Positions 28,882-38,506 of a stretch of 64,000 nt of DNA are shown here, one piece after another. Origin of the DNA: Prevotella sp. Lineage in GTDB: Bacteria; Bacteroidota; Bacteroidia; Bacteroidales; Bacteroidaceae. Position 1 is the stretch's first letter, and each line of letters begins with the position of its first letter. Made by a program: the position numbers and the translations under genes. The DNA is taken from contig JAEEXI010000001.1 in the NCBI GenBank assembly GCA_016291495.1, positions 124,001-188,000 of the forward strand, given 5' to 3'. Below the pieces are notes generated by a model. It was given only the letters and a program-made list of their open reading frames with translations, did no database searches and was not told the origin of the DNA.

Positions 28882-28929
28882 TTCGTTATGTCGTTATTCC
28901 GGGATGCCGGTATACCGTTATTCCGGGAT
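28882..28929. repeat. 8-bp tandem array (6 units) between symporter and GH31 genes
   Basis: ttcgttat gtcgttat tccgggat gccggtat accgttat tccgggat. Confidence 0.75.
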
Positions 28930-31194
28930 GATTCCTTTAAAATCCTTGGTTATTTCAATCGTAGTTGCTTTTGAGAGATTCATGTCGTCGGTAGAGTCGA
29001 CATCATCAGGATATACCTTGATGGATGCGCCCGGACGTACAAAGACGGGCATCTGGTCGAGGGGAACCTCCATCTGGTAATGCCAGCGACCACCCTCCAA
29101 CCGTTCTCCTGTTAGGAAGTTGACCCATAGCCCTTCGGGCAGGTATATGTCGCGCTTGTTCTGGCTGTTCATCACGGGACAGACCAGGAACTCATTGCCG
29201 AAATAATACTCGTCGTCAATGTTCCATACCTGTCGGTCGTCAGGATGATGGATGAGCAGTGCCTGCACGAGGGGAAGACCGCTCCGGCAAGCCTGTTCAG
29301 ACTGCTCGACGATATAGGGAATCAGACGGTAGCGGAGTTTCCACCAACGCTTGACGATGGGGGCGATATTCGGATAGTGCCATGGCTCCCGTTTACAGGT
29401 ACCGTGGTAGCGCATGTGGGAGGTGAATACACCGAACTGGGTCCAGCGCACATAAACCTGTTCGTCGAGTGGGGAGTTCATGAAGTCGGGTGTGGAATGG
29501 AAGCCAGGTACGTCATGACTCCAGAAGGCAAAACCGGAGAGTCCTAAGTGGAGTCCGCCCTTCAGGGAACCGGCAAGACCTGCCCACGAACTCTCACTGT
29601 CACCACCCCAATGGAGGGGATAACGCTGACAGCCCGCCCATCCGGCACGTGCCCAGATGATACCGTCGCCAGCTACCTCACGGGTCACCTCATAGGCGGC
29701 TTTCTGATAGAGCAGGGCATAGAGGTTGTTCAACCGCTCCGGGGTGGAGGCATGATACTGGTGGTCCATGTGGATATTCTCACCGAAGTCGGTCTTGATG
29801 CACTTCACACCCATCTCCAGCAGGGGTTTCAGCAGGGAATACTTATACCAGTCGGTAGCTTTAGGGGAGGTGAAGTCGATGGTACCGGCATAGTCGAGGG
29901 CGGAGAAGTTAGAACTGCCGCCTGTGGATGTTTCCTCTTCTTTCGTAGGCTGGCTGATATAATGGTTCTTTTTCGCCTCTTCCAGTTGTTCAGCACCTTG
30001 GGCGATATAAGGCAATTGCCAGAGCGACACTTTGAAACCGTTCTGTTTCAGGCGTTGTATGAACCCCTTGGGGTCAGGGAAACGCTCGGGATTGAACTTC
30101 CACTCGCAGAGCCAGTCGGTACGGAACCATCCTGTATCTAGGTGAATGACATCACAGGGATAATGCTCGCGCCTCAGATGGTCACAGATATCTTCTACCT
30201 CGTCAGCGGAGAAGTAGGTCATACGACTCATCCAGATACCGAAACTCCAGAGGGGAGGCATGGCAGGGAATCCCGTTAGCAAGCGGTAGCCTTTCAGGAT
30301 TTCTTCAGGTGTTTTGCCTCCGATAAGGAACACATCCAAGGTGGCACGATCGTTTAAGAACTGTACGGAGCGTGTGCTATGGTCTGCCAATGATAACTTA
30401 CAATAGTCGGAGGTATGGAAGAAGGCTCCATACATACGACTAGAGAGGTAGAAGGGGATGTTCTTATAGCAACGGCGGTTATTGACACCCTGTCCGTCTT
30501 GGTTCTTCAGTTGGAAGGTCTGTCCGCTGAGGTCCATCTTACGGAAGCGCTCACCCGTCCCTACGAAGTGCTCGTCGGAGGTGCATTGGAAACTGATGGT
30601 GGCACGTTCGTTGGTTGTTGTTGCGACTTGGTCGCAACATACTGAACAGAAACCAAGGGGGAGGGCATCGTAGCGAGGGGGTGAGAAATGGTCGTCGCTG
30701 AGGGCGACAGGTTTTGACTCGTCACCATCGGGATAGAAGGTGATAAAGGGGGCAGACTGTGGAGCCGGAAGGAGGTCGCTCCAAGAGTCGAGGAGAGGCT
30801 TGCTGAGGTTGATGGTTCCCACCTTTTTGCCGTTGGCTGCGACAAGGTCGCAGCATAGAGGACCGTTGAGGCTGAGGGGGAGGCGCTTGACTTCCGGGGC
30901 AAATTGCAGCATCTCGTCCTCGTCCGTCATCTCGTCGTTGGTCATGGTTGTAAATACACGGATGATATTCGGTTCATAGGCACGGATGACGAGGTCGTAG
31001 GCCTGTTGGGGACTATCGGTATTGGGAGCCATATCCTCCTGATGTTTCTGTTTCTGATAGGGGATAGTGATGACGATATCCCCGTCCCGCTCTTCTATCT
31101 TCGAGGGGGCGTATGCTTTCCACAGGGCTTCGTCACGCTGTAGCATAGGGTCGAAGTCCATGAAGTCGAAAAGGTGGTAGTTGGTTTGTTTCAT
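28918..31194 (-). CDS. GH31 glycosidase (alpha-xylosidase-like), no obvious signal peptide
   Basis: 758 aa: FGIWMSRMTYFSADEVEDICDHLRREHYPCDVIHLDTGWF...KCIKTDFGENI...WGGDSESSW; starts MKQTNYHLFDFMDFD. Confidence 0.88.
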   Translation of the reverse strand: MKQTNYHLFDFMDFDPMLQRDEALWKAYAPSKIEERDGDIVITIPYQKQKHQEDMAPNTDSPQQAYDLVIRAYEPNIIRVFTTMTNDEMTDEDEMLQFAPEVKRLPLSLNGPLCCDLVAANGKKVGTINLSKPLLDSWSDLLPAPQSAPFITFYPDGDESKPVALSDDHFSPPRYDALPLGFCSVCCDQVATTTNERATISFQCTSDEHFVGTGERFRKMDLSGQTFQLKNQDGQGVNNRRCYKNIPFYLSSRMYGAFFHTSDYCKLSLADHSTRSVQFLNDRATLDVFLIGGKTPEEILKGYRLLTGFPAMPPLWSFGIWMSRMTYFSADEVEDICDHLRREHYPCDVIHLDTGWFRTDWLCEWKFNPERFPDPKGFIQRLKQNGFKVSLWQLPYIAQGAEQLEEAKKNHYISQPTKEEETSTGGSSNFSALDYAGTIDFTSPKATDWYKYSLLKPLLEMGVKCIKTDFGENIHMDHQYHASTPERLNNLYALLYQKAAYEVTREVAGDGIIWARAGWAGCQRYPLHWGGDSESSWAGLAGSLKGGLHLGLSGFAFWSHDVPGFHSTPDFMNSPLDEQVYVRWTQFGVFTSHMRYHGTCKREPWHYPNIAPIVKRWWKLRYRLIPYIVEQSEQACRSGLPLVQALLIHHPDDRQVWNIDDEYYFGNEFLVCPVMNSQNKRDIYLPEGLWVNFLTGERLEGGRWHYQMEVPLDQMPVFVRPGASIKVYPDDVDSTDDMNLSKATTIEITKDFKGIIPE
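30620..30638. other. Intragenic hairpin GTTGCGAC-ttg-GTCGCAAC (GH31 gene)
   Basis: Perfect 8-bp arms, 3-nt loop. Confidence 0.85.
30836..30854. other. Intragenic hairpin GCTGCGAC-aag-GTCGCAGC (GH31 gene)
   Basis: Perfect 8-bp arms, 3-nt loop. Confidence 0.85.
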
Positions 31195-32720
31195 TGCTTG
31201 AATATCAGGTTAGGACCAGGGTGGTTGTCGCCTATCTCATCACGGCGGATCAATCGCCCTTCGGTCTTGTTGTTCTCAATCGTAAAGCCGTCGGTACGTG
31301 CATCGAGGTAGATGCAGAACCCACGGTCGTTGGTGGCATAGGGGGCAGGGTAGGGTTGACTGATGTCATTATCCTTGATGCTGGAACCAGGTTGGTTCGA
31401 TAGCGTGTAGATGCCGCCAGCATCATAGAGCTGGCAGGCATAGTCACTCACCTTATTATTGATGATATGGTTGTTCCGCATGCCAGTATCATGTGGTGTC
31501 CAACCCCATCCGATGCAGATGCCCGAGTAGTTGACATCTGACACGGTATTGTCAGCGATGACGCAGTCACGGACATAGCCCAGACTGATGGCGACAGCTC
31601 CCCAGTCCTCGTTGGTGGCGTTGTGGACAGTATTGCTCTTGATGAGTAGTCGCTGGCATTGCTCTGCCAAATCGGTATAGGGACGGTGCACCTCTCGTGG
31701 ACTCTCTGCAAACGAGCCTGCCATGATGGCAGTACCTCCGATGTCCTCGAAGGTACAGTGCTCGATGGTGCCGCCGTCAATACGCTCATAGTCGAGAGCG
31801 GTGGCAGCGAGGTTTCGGAACAGGCAACCGCTGAAATTTACCTGACTGGCATTCCTGACGGTGACGGCACTGACGGGACGCTCTATCCATGCCTGGTTTT
31901 CGAGTCCTGCATCCCACGGCAGTCCCTCTTTCTCTTTCAGTTTATAGGCATCGATGAGAGGAAATCCGCCTTGCAGGGTGATATGCCCTTTATGCAGGGG
32001 ACGGTTCCAACAGGTATTCTCGAAAGTGATGCCTTGGAACGTTACGTAGTTGGCTCCGTCAACGATGACCAATTGTTCGATGCCATCACGCTGTTCGGTT
32101 GTCCGTAACAGGAAAGAGCTGTTTCCTTTCTCTCCTCCGATAACAGGTTGGGGCCATGGGTGCTCGAACTCCAGACGGCTCTCTGGTTCCATAAAGGAAA
32201 CGATGGTATGATAGCCTTCCACTTTCATCTCCTTGACACGCAGGATAGCTATTGCCCAGCGTTGGTGGACGACCATCTCAAGAGGTGAGTGGTGAGAAAG
32301 GCTACGGGTAGGTGAGCTCTGCTCGGGAATGGTGAGTTGTGAGAGAATACTCTCAGGAGGAGTAGGGATTGTGATAGTACGTTTTTCCGTGTCAAAGGCT
32401 ATCATGCGTTCCATGCCTTTTTGGGGCCATATCTGTGTATGCTGCTGGCGCTGATCTCCATACAGGGTTCCTCCTTTGATGGTGGTTGGTGATGAAGAAG
32501 TTCCACTATCCTCCGGACGTAGGAACAAGGGTTCCTGCATGTAATGTCGGCCCTCAATGCGGATGGTAATGCCACCCTCGCATCGTGGGTCATTGGTACG
32601 TCGCCATTCACGAGCTTGGCGCAAGGCTTCATGAATGTTGCCTTGCTCATTGACAATTATCTCACCTGCGCTTGAATGAAGACATACAAACAACAGAAAT
32701 ATGGTTAGTATTTGTTTCAT
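31191..32720 (-). CDS. GH141-like right-handed beta-helix glycosidase (paralog of 58099..59838)
   Basis: Signal peptide; HEALRQAREWRRTNDPRCEGGITIRIEGRHYMQEPLFLRPEDSGT...NATNEDWGAVAISLGYVRDCVIADNTVSDVNYSGICIGWGW. Confidence 0.7.
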   Translation of the reverse strand: MKQILTIFLLFVCLHSSAGEIIVNEQGNIHEALRQAREWRRTNDPRCEGGITIRIEGRHYMQEPLFLRPEDSGTSSSPTTIKGGTLYGDQRQQHTQIWPQKGMERMIAFDTEKRTITIPTPPESILSQLTIPEQSSPTRSLSHHSPLEMVVHQRWAIAILRVKEMKVEGYHTIVSFMEPESRLEFEHPWPQPVIGGEKGNSSFLLRTTEQRDGIEQLVIVDGANYVTFQGITFENTCWNRPLHKGHITLQGGFPLIDAYKLKEKEGLPWDAGLENQAWIERPVSAVTVRNASQVNFSGCLFRNLAATALDYERIDGGTIEHCTFEDIGGTAIMAGSFAESPREVHRPYTDLAEQCQRLLIKSNTVHNATNEDWGAVAISLGYVRDCVIADNTVSDVNYSGICIGWGWTPHDTGMRNNHIINNKVSDYACQLYDAGGIYTLSNQPGSSIKDNDISQPYPAPYATNDRGFCIYLDARTDGFTIENNKTEGRLIRRDEIGDNHPGPNLIFKQ

Positions 32721-32737
32721 GCGTCTTAGTGTATTTG

Positions 32738-35700
32738 TTATTTGATTTGTTCTTTGAGTGTATGCTTTCCCTCACCAACGACTCTCGTCTCTCCACTGTA
32801 AGGGAGTCGGATGCTTGCTGACCGATGAGCAGGAATATCTATGTTCAGTACAAAGATGTTTCCTTCAAGATGCCAGTCGACCTTCATGTTATCCATCTGT
32901 CCTCGGCACCATGTAAGGTCACCGACGGGATGAGGTGCTATCGTGATTTGTTCGCCCTCGCACCAGATACCTAGGAAATAGGGAATGAGGAGGTTGTTCA
33001 GATGTCCCATCATGAAATGGTTCATGGAAGCGCCAAACTCTGGGTTCCATTGTTCCGTCAATGTGGTATATCCCAGTTTGATCTGATAACCGTAACCAGG
33101 AACTTTATAGTGGTTCAGCATCTTGTATAGCAATTCCTGCTGTCCGTTATGGATAAGGGCGTTGAACAAATAGCGATTGCCGACGTCCCCTGTTGTCAGA
33201 CGGTCTCCATGGGCATGAATGTTGTTAATTAATTGTTGTAACACAGCCTCTCGATCTCCTTCTGGTACGAGATCCATCTCAAGAGCAATCGCCTGAGCAC
33301 ACTGACTACCTGTTGCATATTGGTGAGTAGCGGGATGGTAGAACTCCTTGATGAATGCGGCCTTGATGCTGTCAGCCCGCGCTTCACCCATCAGACGGTT
33401 CCACCAATAATAATGAGCTGTTGAGACCAGTGCCATAGGCGTGTTTTGTGCAAACCCTGCACGTCCGGGGCCGTAGTCGTACCAGTCGCCCAGCCCTTGA
33501 CGGAGGATATAACAGGAGTCTTGTGTGGCAAGGTAATCCACATAACGTTTCATCTGTGGACGATAGCGGGTGACGAGTTTATCATCACCATAGCATGCTT
33601 GATAGAGGAAGGGCAGAGCGATGAAGGCTCCTCCCCATTCTGGTGACTCTAAGAACGGAGGTGCCCAAGAACCCTCGAAAATCACATAGTTAGGTGCTAT
33701 CTCTGGCAAGGCACCATTGGGGTATTGGGCATCAGCGATATTCTGCATGGTCTGTTCTATCATCGCCCGGCAGTCGTAATTCGCAATGAGTCCTTCTCCG
33801 TTCAACCAGTCTTGTTCCAGCCAACCCAGTTTCTCACGATGAGGACAGTCTGTCCATACAGACTGCCAGTTGGAGCGAATGGCACGATCTATCAAGCGGT
33901 AAGCACCATTAAAGAGTGGATTAGAACATTCAAAATCACCCGTCTTCTCTGCTGAATTATATACGAAGCATGATTCAATGTTTTTCAATACTTCAATATC
34001 ACCCTCTATTTGCAAGAAGCGATAACCATAGTATGAGAAGCGAGGATGCCATATTTCTAATTGTTTATTTTCCCCTTTTAGTGTATATGTATAATAATGT
34101 GGGCGACCTGTTTGTTTCTGATTGACCAGTCCTTCTTTGGTCAATGTCTCTCCAGGAGTAAGTTTCAGTTGTTGCCCTCGTTTCCCTTGGACAGTTATCT
34201 CAGGGAATCCCGCAAGGTTCTGTCCCATGTCGAGCAATAATACAGAGTCATTCCTGATGGTATCCTTCACAGCATAGCGCTCCATGATTTTTACGGGTTT
34301 GGCTATCTGCTGACGAAGTACACCCTTGGGCGCTTCCTGAATAACGACAGGGAACCATTCTTTAGGATGCTCTAAACGGGCATCATAGTCCTCACCACCA
34401 TAGATGCTGTTGAACGTGATAGGTGATAGTGCCCATTGCCATTGGTCGTCACTGACAATATCCTCGGTCTTCCCATTGAGATATTCTATATGCATACGGA
34501 ACAATAAGGTAGGAGGACCAAACGATATCTTCATTTTGGCATAGCGAAGTCCGTGTTCGTTGTAGAAACCGTTACCCAGCAATACTTGAATGGTCTGTGA
34601 AGGGAGGTCTGGGGGCTGAGACTTGAGAAAGGAGGTGACATCGTAGGTGTTGTAAAAGATACTCTTGTCATAATCGCTCCATAATGGTGCGAAGGAAGCG
34701 TCTCCCACTTTCCTGCCGTTGATGGTCAGCTCATAGAAACCTAGTCCAACAATAGAGACGGTAGCTTTCAATACTTTCTCCTCGAGGTGGAAATCTTTCC
34801 GCAGCAGGATACTTCGTTGGCTCAATGTATCTACTTTCTTCCATGCTTCTTTCACCAGCGGCTCTTTCAATTTAGCACCTGTGTAGTTGCGTCCTTGTGG
34901 CAAATGGGCGTCTTGACGGGTAATGGCACCAATCCACTGAGGCTTTATCTCGTCATCCATCTCATCAGAGTGATCAACACCATCTATGGAATAGGTAATC
35001 TTACCGTCTTTGATTTCTCCATCAACACAACGTTGCCCGGAGATATAAAGACGGAAGCGACAGTTCCAATCATGGGGCCATGCAGGAAAGAGAATAGGGT
35101 TGTGACCGAGGTCTTCTTGTAACAGCATCTCTTGTAGTCCAATCATACCAGCACCTCCTCTGTTGTGGTCAGGAGCCCAGTCGAAACCAGGATCCCAGAA
35201 GGCAGGGAAACGATAGGTACCATTGCTCAATTTCTCTGTATTCAGACGTATTGCCTCATCAGTCAGTCCTAAGCATGCTGCCCAGATGTTGTCTTGTTTC
35301 CAACCTTTCGTGCTGCGCATCTCCAAAGCATGCAAATCTTTAAAATAGGTATTGCGGGCAATATCAAGATGGGGTCTTCCCATACCGTATATGCGCCACG
35401 GGAAGACGGGATAGAGTTGAGGTGTCTCTGTGTTCTGTATGCGCTCCCAACTTTCAGCAGGGGCGATACAGGTGTCGCCGTCGATGACCTGCAGGGGAAT
35501 ATCGGGGATGATGCTCGTGTCGACGCCGATGTTGCCGAGACTATGCTTCAGTGCTTGTAGTGCAGCAATAGTGCTGGCTGGGTTACGTGCCATCTTATAG
35601 GTCTCGCAGCCAGAACCAGGATAGATCACGAGGTTAGGATAATGTTCTTTGAAGAAACGAAGGGGTTCCTCTACCAACTTACGGTATTTGTCCAGTGTGG

Positions 35701-37096
35701 AGTCTGGATGCCATGGCAACATGTCAAGATACATCTTCCCAAATTCCAAGGCTGTGTCCCATTCATATTCCAACCATTTATTCTTCTCAACTCCCCAATC
35801 GTCACCGTCCTTATGCTTGCCATATTCGGCAGGATTGGGTAGTCCGAAGTTCTCTATCTGCTCACTGAAGCAGGCACCTTCATGCCCCCAATGGTGTCGC
35901 GACCATTGGGTGGCGTTGGGTAACATTCGTAGATAGGTGTTGAGTTGAGGCTTTAATACCTCATAATCACCGCTTTTGAGCATTGGCCAATAAACGAGAC
36001 GTTGGTTTTGTGCCGTCATTGTACCACCTCCCCATTTGCGATAATCAGGGGTGAAGGTCATAGTAGAGTCCACATAGACAGGGTCAAAGGTGAAGAGTCC
36101 GCCATTGAATTTTGTGGGCCATTCTCCATAAGCATTACATCCGAGCATATAACGCATCAACTCATAGTTGCGGACCATCTGTGTAACCTCTGGAAGATTA
36201 CAGTCTGTTTCTATAAAGCTTCGTTGCCAGTACTCATGCCACCATTTCCGGCTTCTTTCCTTTGACTCGGCTGCATTGACAGACGTAGTAGGTCCTTTGC
36301 CTGTATACAACGAGATGGATACCAGGCTCTTTCTCATCTTTTTTTGGCGGAAATTCCAACTGCGATAGTCTGTAGAAGCATATTTCCCTTCAGTGATTCC
36401 TGTGTATGAGAAACCTTTTGCCTGCATGACTCCACCCATCTTCAAGTTGCCGATGGGGTTATAAAGCTTGTCCTTGATAGCATCCAGACGTTCACGACTA
36501 ACAGTGAAGTCGAACACTGTCTCTTTCCTGTTCTGGTGATAGAAAGAGAGCTGGTCTTTGGAGACATGGATACTGTCAGCAAACGTCATGCAATCCTTAG
36601 GTATTATCCACTTATAAGAACACTGCTGGCATTCTGCCTTTGTCACTGGACGATCCTGATATCGCCAACTTTCGTAACTCAAGGTAGCCTGTCTGGTGTG
36701 CTGCGATACGATCGCAGCATAGACAACAGGGGAATAGACATCCGCCCATATCCTTACCTTGATACCACCTCCTTTGACATAGACGGCTCCCTCATCAAGA
36801 CATAGCCGTTGTTCGAAGTCCTTGCCGTTGAAGGGATTATCGTCGAAATGAAGTCTCCAGCGTCCTGCCTTCAACAGCGTATTGTTCTCATCAAACCAAC
36901 CGCTCTGTGAGATATAGAAGAGCAAATCACCATTCTCCACCCAGACATTCATGCCAATGTCATGACCTCCACACGGCATCGACTCGCTAGAATTCTTACT
37001 AGGGGTCGTCCAGACATAGTCCTTGGGGATATAGTCGGCACCCTGGATGAGTGTCGACAGCGACAGGAGTAATGCAAGGATAAGACTTCTTGACAT
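32738..37096 (-). CDS. Fusion: N-terminal DUF5703-like (alpha/alpha)6 domain + C-terminal GH78 alpha-L-rhamnosidase
   Basis: 1452 aa. N-term YVWTTPSKNSSESMPCGGHDIGMNVWVENGDLLFYISQSGWFDENNTLLKAGRWRLHF...; C-term GFYELTINGRKVGDASFAPLWSDYDKSIFYNTYDVT...WTDCPHREKLGWLEQDWLNGEG. Confidence 0.8.
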   Translation of the reverse strand: MSRSLILALLLSLSTLIQGADYIPKDYVWTTPSKNSSESMPCGGHDIGMNVWVENGDLLFYISQSGWFDENNTLLKAGRWRLHFDDNPFNGKDFEQRLCLDEGAVYVKGGGIKVRIWADVYSPVVYAAIVSQHTRQATLSYESWRYQDRPVTKAECQQCSYKWIIPKDCMTFADSIHVSKDQLSFYHQNRKETVFDFTVSRERLDAIKDKLYNPIGNLKMGGVMQAKGFSYTGITEGKYASTDYRSWNFRQKKMRKSLVSISLYTGKGPTTSVNAAESKERSRKWWHEYWQRSFIETDCNLPEVTQMVRNYELMRYMLGCNAYGEWPTKFNGGLFTFDPVYVDSTMTFTPDYRKWGGGTMTAQNQRLVYWPMLKSGDYEVLKPQLNTYLRMLPNATQWSRHHWGHEGACFSEQIENFGLPNPAEYGKHKDGDDWGVEKNKWLEYEWDTALEFGKMYLDMLPWHPDSTLDKYRKLVEEPLRFFKEHYPNLVIYPGSGCETYKMARNPASTIAALQALKHSLGNIGVDTSIIPDIPLQVIDGDTCIAPAESWERIQNTETPQLYPVFPWRIYGMGRPHLDIARNTYFKDLHALEMRSTKGWKQDNIWAACLGLTDEAIRLNTEKLSNGTYRFPAFWDPGFDWAPDHNRGGAGMIGLQEMLLQEDLGHNPILFPAWPHDWNCRFRLYISGQRCVDGEIKDGKITYSIDGVDHSDEMDDEIKPQWIGAITRQDAHLPQGRNYTGAKLKEPLVKEAWKKVDTLSQRSILLRKDFHLEEKVLKATVSIVGLGFYELTINGRKVGDASFAPLWSDYDKSIFYNTYDVTSFLKSQPPDLPSQTIQVLLGNGFYNEHGLRYAKMKISFGPPTLLFRMHIEYLNGKTEDIVSDDQWQWALSPITFNSIYGGEDYDARLEHPKEWFPVVIQEAPKGVLRQQIAKPVKIMERYAVKDTIRNDSVLLLDMGQNLAGFPEITVQGKRGQQLKLTPGETLTKEGLVNQKQTGRPHYYTYTLKGENKQLEIWHPRFSYYGYRFLQIEGDIEVLKNIESCFVYNSAEKTGDFECSNPLFNGAYRLIDRAIRSNWQSVWTDCPHREKLGWLEQDWLNGEGLIANYDCRAMIEQTMQNIADAQYPNGALPEIAPNYVIFEGSWAPPFLESPEWGGAFIALPFLYQACYGDDKLVTRYRPQMKRYVDYLATQDSCYILRQGLGDWYDYGPGRAGFAQNTPMALVSTAHYYWWNRLMGEARADSIKAAFIKEFYHPATHQYATGSQCAQAIALEMDLVPEGDREAVLQQLINNIHAHGDRLTTGDVGNRYLFNALIHNGQQELLYKMLNHYKVPGYGYQIKLGYTTLTEQWNPEFGASMNHFMMGHLNNLLIPYFLGIWCEGEQITIAPHPVGDLTWCRGQMDNMKVDWHLEGNIFVLNIDIPAHRSASIRLPYSGETRVVGEGKHTLKEQIK
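36699..36719. other. Intragenic hairpin TGCTGCGAT-acg-ATCGCAGCA (DUF5703-GH78 gene)
   Basis: Perfect 9-bp arms, 3-nt loop. Confidence 0.85.
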
Positions 37097-37101
37097 AGTG
37101 A

Positions 37102-38505
37102 TTACCAGTTGTCAGTTCTGAATGAAGATACAGGAAGCCCGTCGTGCATCAGGTCGCCTTCTACCCAATCCTTGAAAGCATAGCGTACGGCAACGGGTTT
37201 TTTCACCTCGTCGCAAACCACATAGACGCGATTACGAGAAACCCAAACCTTCGTGGCAGGATAAAACTTCTTATCTGCGCCAGCCACCTCGAAATTCTTA
37301 GACGTAGTACCATGTTCGAAGTAAACCCATTCTTTGCTTCTGTCGAAAGAAACAACCGCTGTATCGTTCTTGAACTCAACCTCTTTGTAAGTGGCGAACT
37401 CTGGCAGGCCTTTTATGTCGTAAGTATTCGAAAGTGCGAGGATGGCGAGTCGCTCTCCTGCCTGACGCTTCTTTCTGGGGTGAATGCCATATTCCAAACC
37501 GGCATCCATGAGTACTGCCATACGGGCATTCGAAATCATCGACTCTGCTTTCAATTGCTGTTCACGCAGATACTGACTGTCTTTCCACTCGATGAGGGAG
37601 TAGTCATATGGGGCTATCTGACAGTAATAGAAGGGAAAGTCACCTTGTTTCCAATCATTGCGCCAGCCTTCTACCATTGTCTTCAACAGCTCAGCATAGA
37701 AATCATAGCGAGGCACATTATCTTCACCCTGATACCAGATAGCACCCTTGATAGCATAGCCGATAAGGGGCTTCAGCTGTCCAAAATATAAAGCGGTAGG
37801 GCAACGTTGCTGCAATTTTTTCATATCCTCTTCCGTCACATGCTGATTGACCTTGGGAAAAGCCTTCAGCCATTCTGGTGCCATCCACGCCTCACAAGCA
37901 GAACCGCCCCAGGAAGTGCAAATTAAACCTACAGGCACATCGAGCGTCTGACGTAGCGCACGACCAAAATAGTAAGCCGTAGCCGAGAAGTCACGAACGC
38001 TGGCACTATTGGCCTCGTTCCACAGACCTATTACATCCCATTCTGGTGTTAGCGATACATGACGCTTGACGGTAAATAGTCGCAAGTTGGCATCCTTGCA
38101 ACGTAACAGTTCTTCCGTCGTTCCCTCTACTGGCTGTTGCTTGAAACCTTTCATCTGCATCTCCATGTTCGACTGGCCGGAACATATCCAGACCTCTCCA
38201 ATGAGGATGTTGTTCAATTCAAGCATTTCACTACCGTCACTAAAAGCGATATAGTAAGGCCCCCCGGCTTTAGGGGTCTTTACCTTTACCTTGAAGTCAC
38301 CTTTGCTATCTGCCTTTGCAACATACTCCTCATTGTCCCATGAAGTAATAATGATGACATCTTTGTTGGCATCTGCCTTACCCCAGATATTACACTCTGA
38401 CTGTTGTTGCAGCACCATGTTGTCACTGAAGAACTGAGGCAATGTGACTTTGGCTTGAACGGTTATTCCTATCAGCGCAACGAGGGCGCAAATCAATTTT
38501 TTCAT
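37102..38505 (-). CDS. SGNH sialate O-acetylesterase-like enzyme
   Basis: LPQFFSDNMVLQQQSECNIWGKAD...IGEVWICSGQSNMEMQMKGF...GAIWYQGEDN. Confidence 0.9.
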   Translation of the reverse strand: MKKLICALVALIGITVQAKVTLPQFFSDNMVLQQQSECNIWGKADANKDVIIITSWDNEEYVAKADSKGDFKVKVKTPKAGGPYYIAFSDGSEMLELNNILIGEVWICSGQSNMEMQMKGFKQQPVEGTTEELLRCKDANLRLFTVKRHVSLTPEWDVIGLWNEANSASVRDFSATAYYFGRALRQTLDVPVGLICTSWGGSACEAWMAPEWLKAFPKVNQHVTEEDMKKLQQRCPTALYFGQLKPLIGYAIKGAIWYQGEDNVPRYDFYAELLKTMVEGWRNDWKQGDFPFYYCQIAPYDYSLIEWKDSQYLREQQLKAESMISNARMAVLMDAGLEYGIHPRKKRQAGERLAILALSNTYDIKGLPEFATYKEVEFKNDTAVVSFDRSKEWVYFEHGTTSKNFEVAGADKKFYPATKVWVSRNRVYVVCDEVKKPVAVRYAFKDWVEGDLMHDGLPVSSFRTDNW

Positions 38506-38506
38506 A

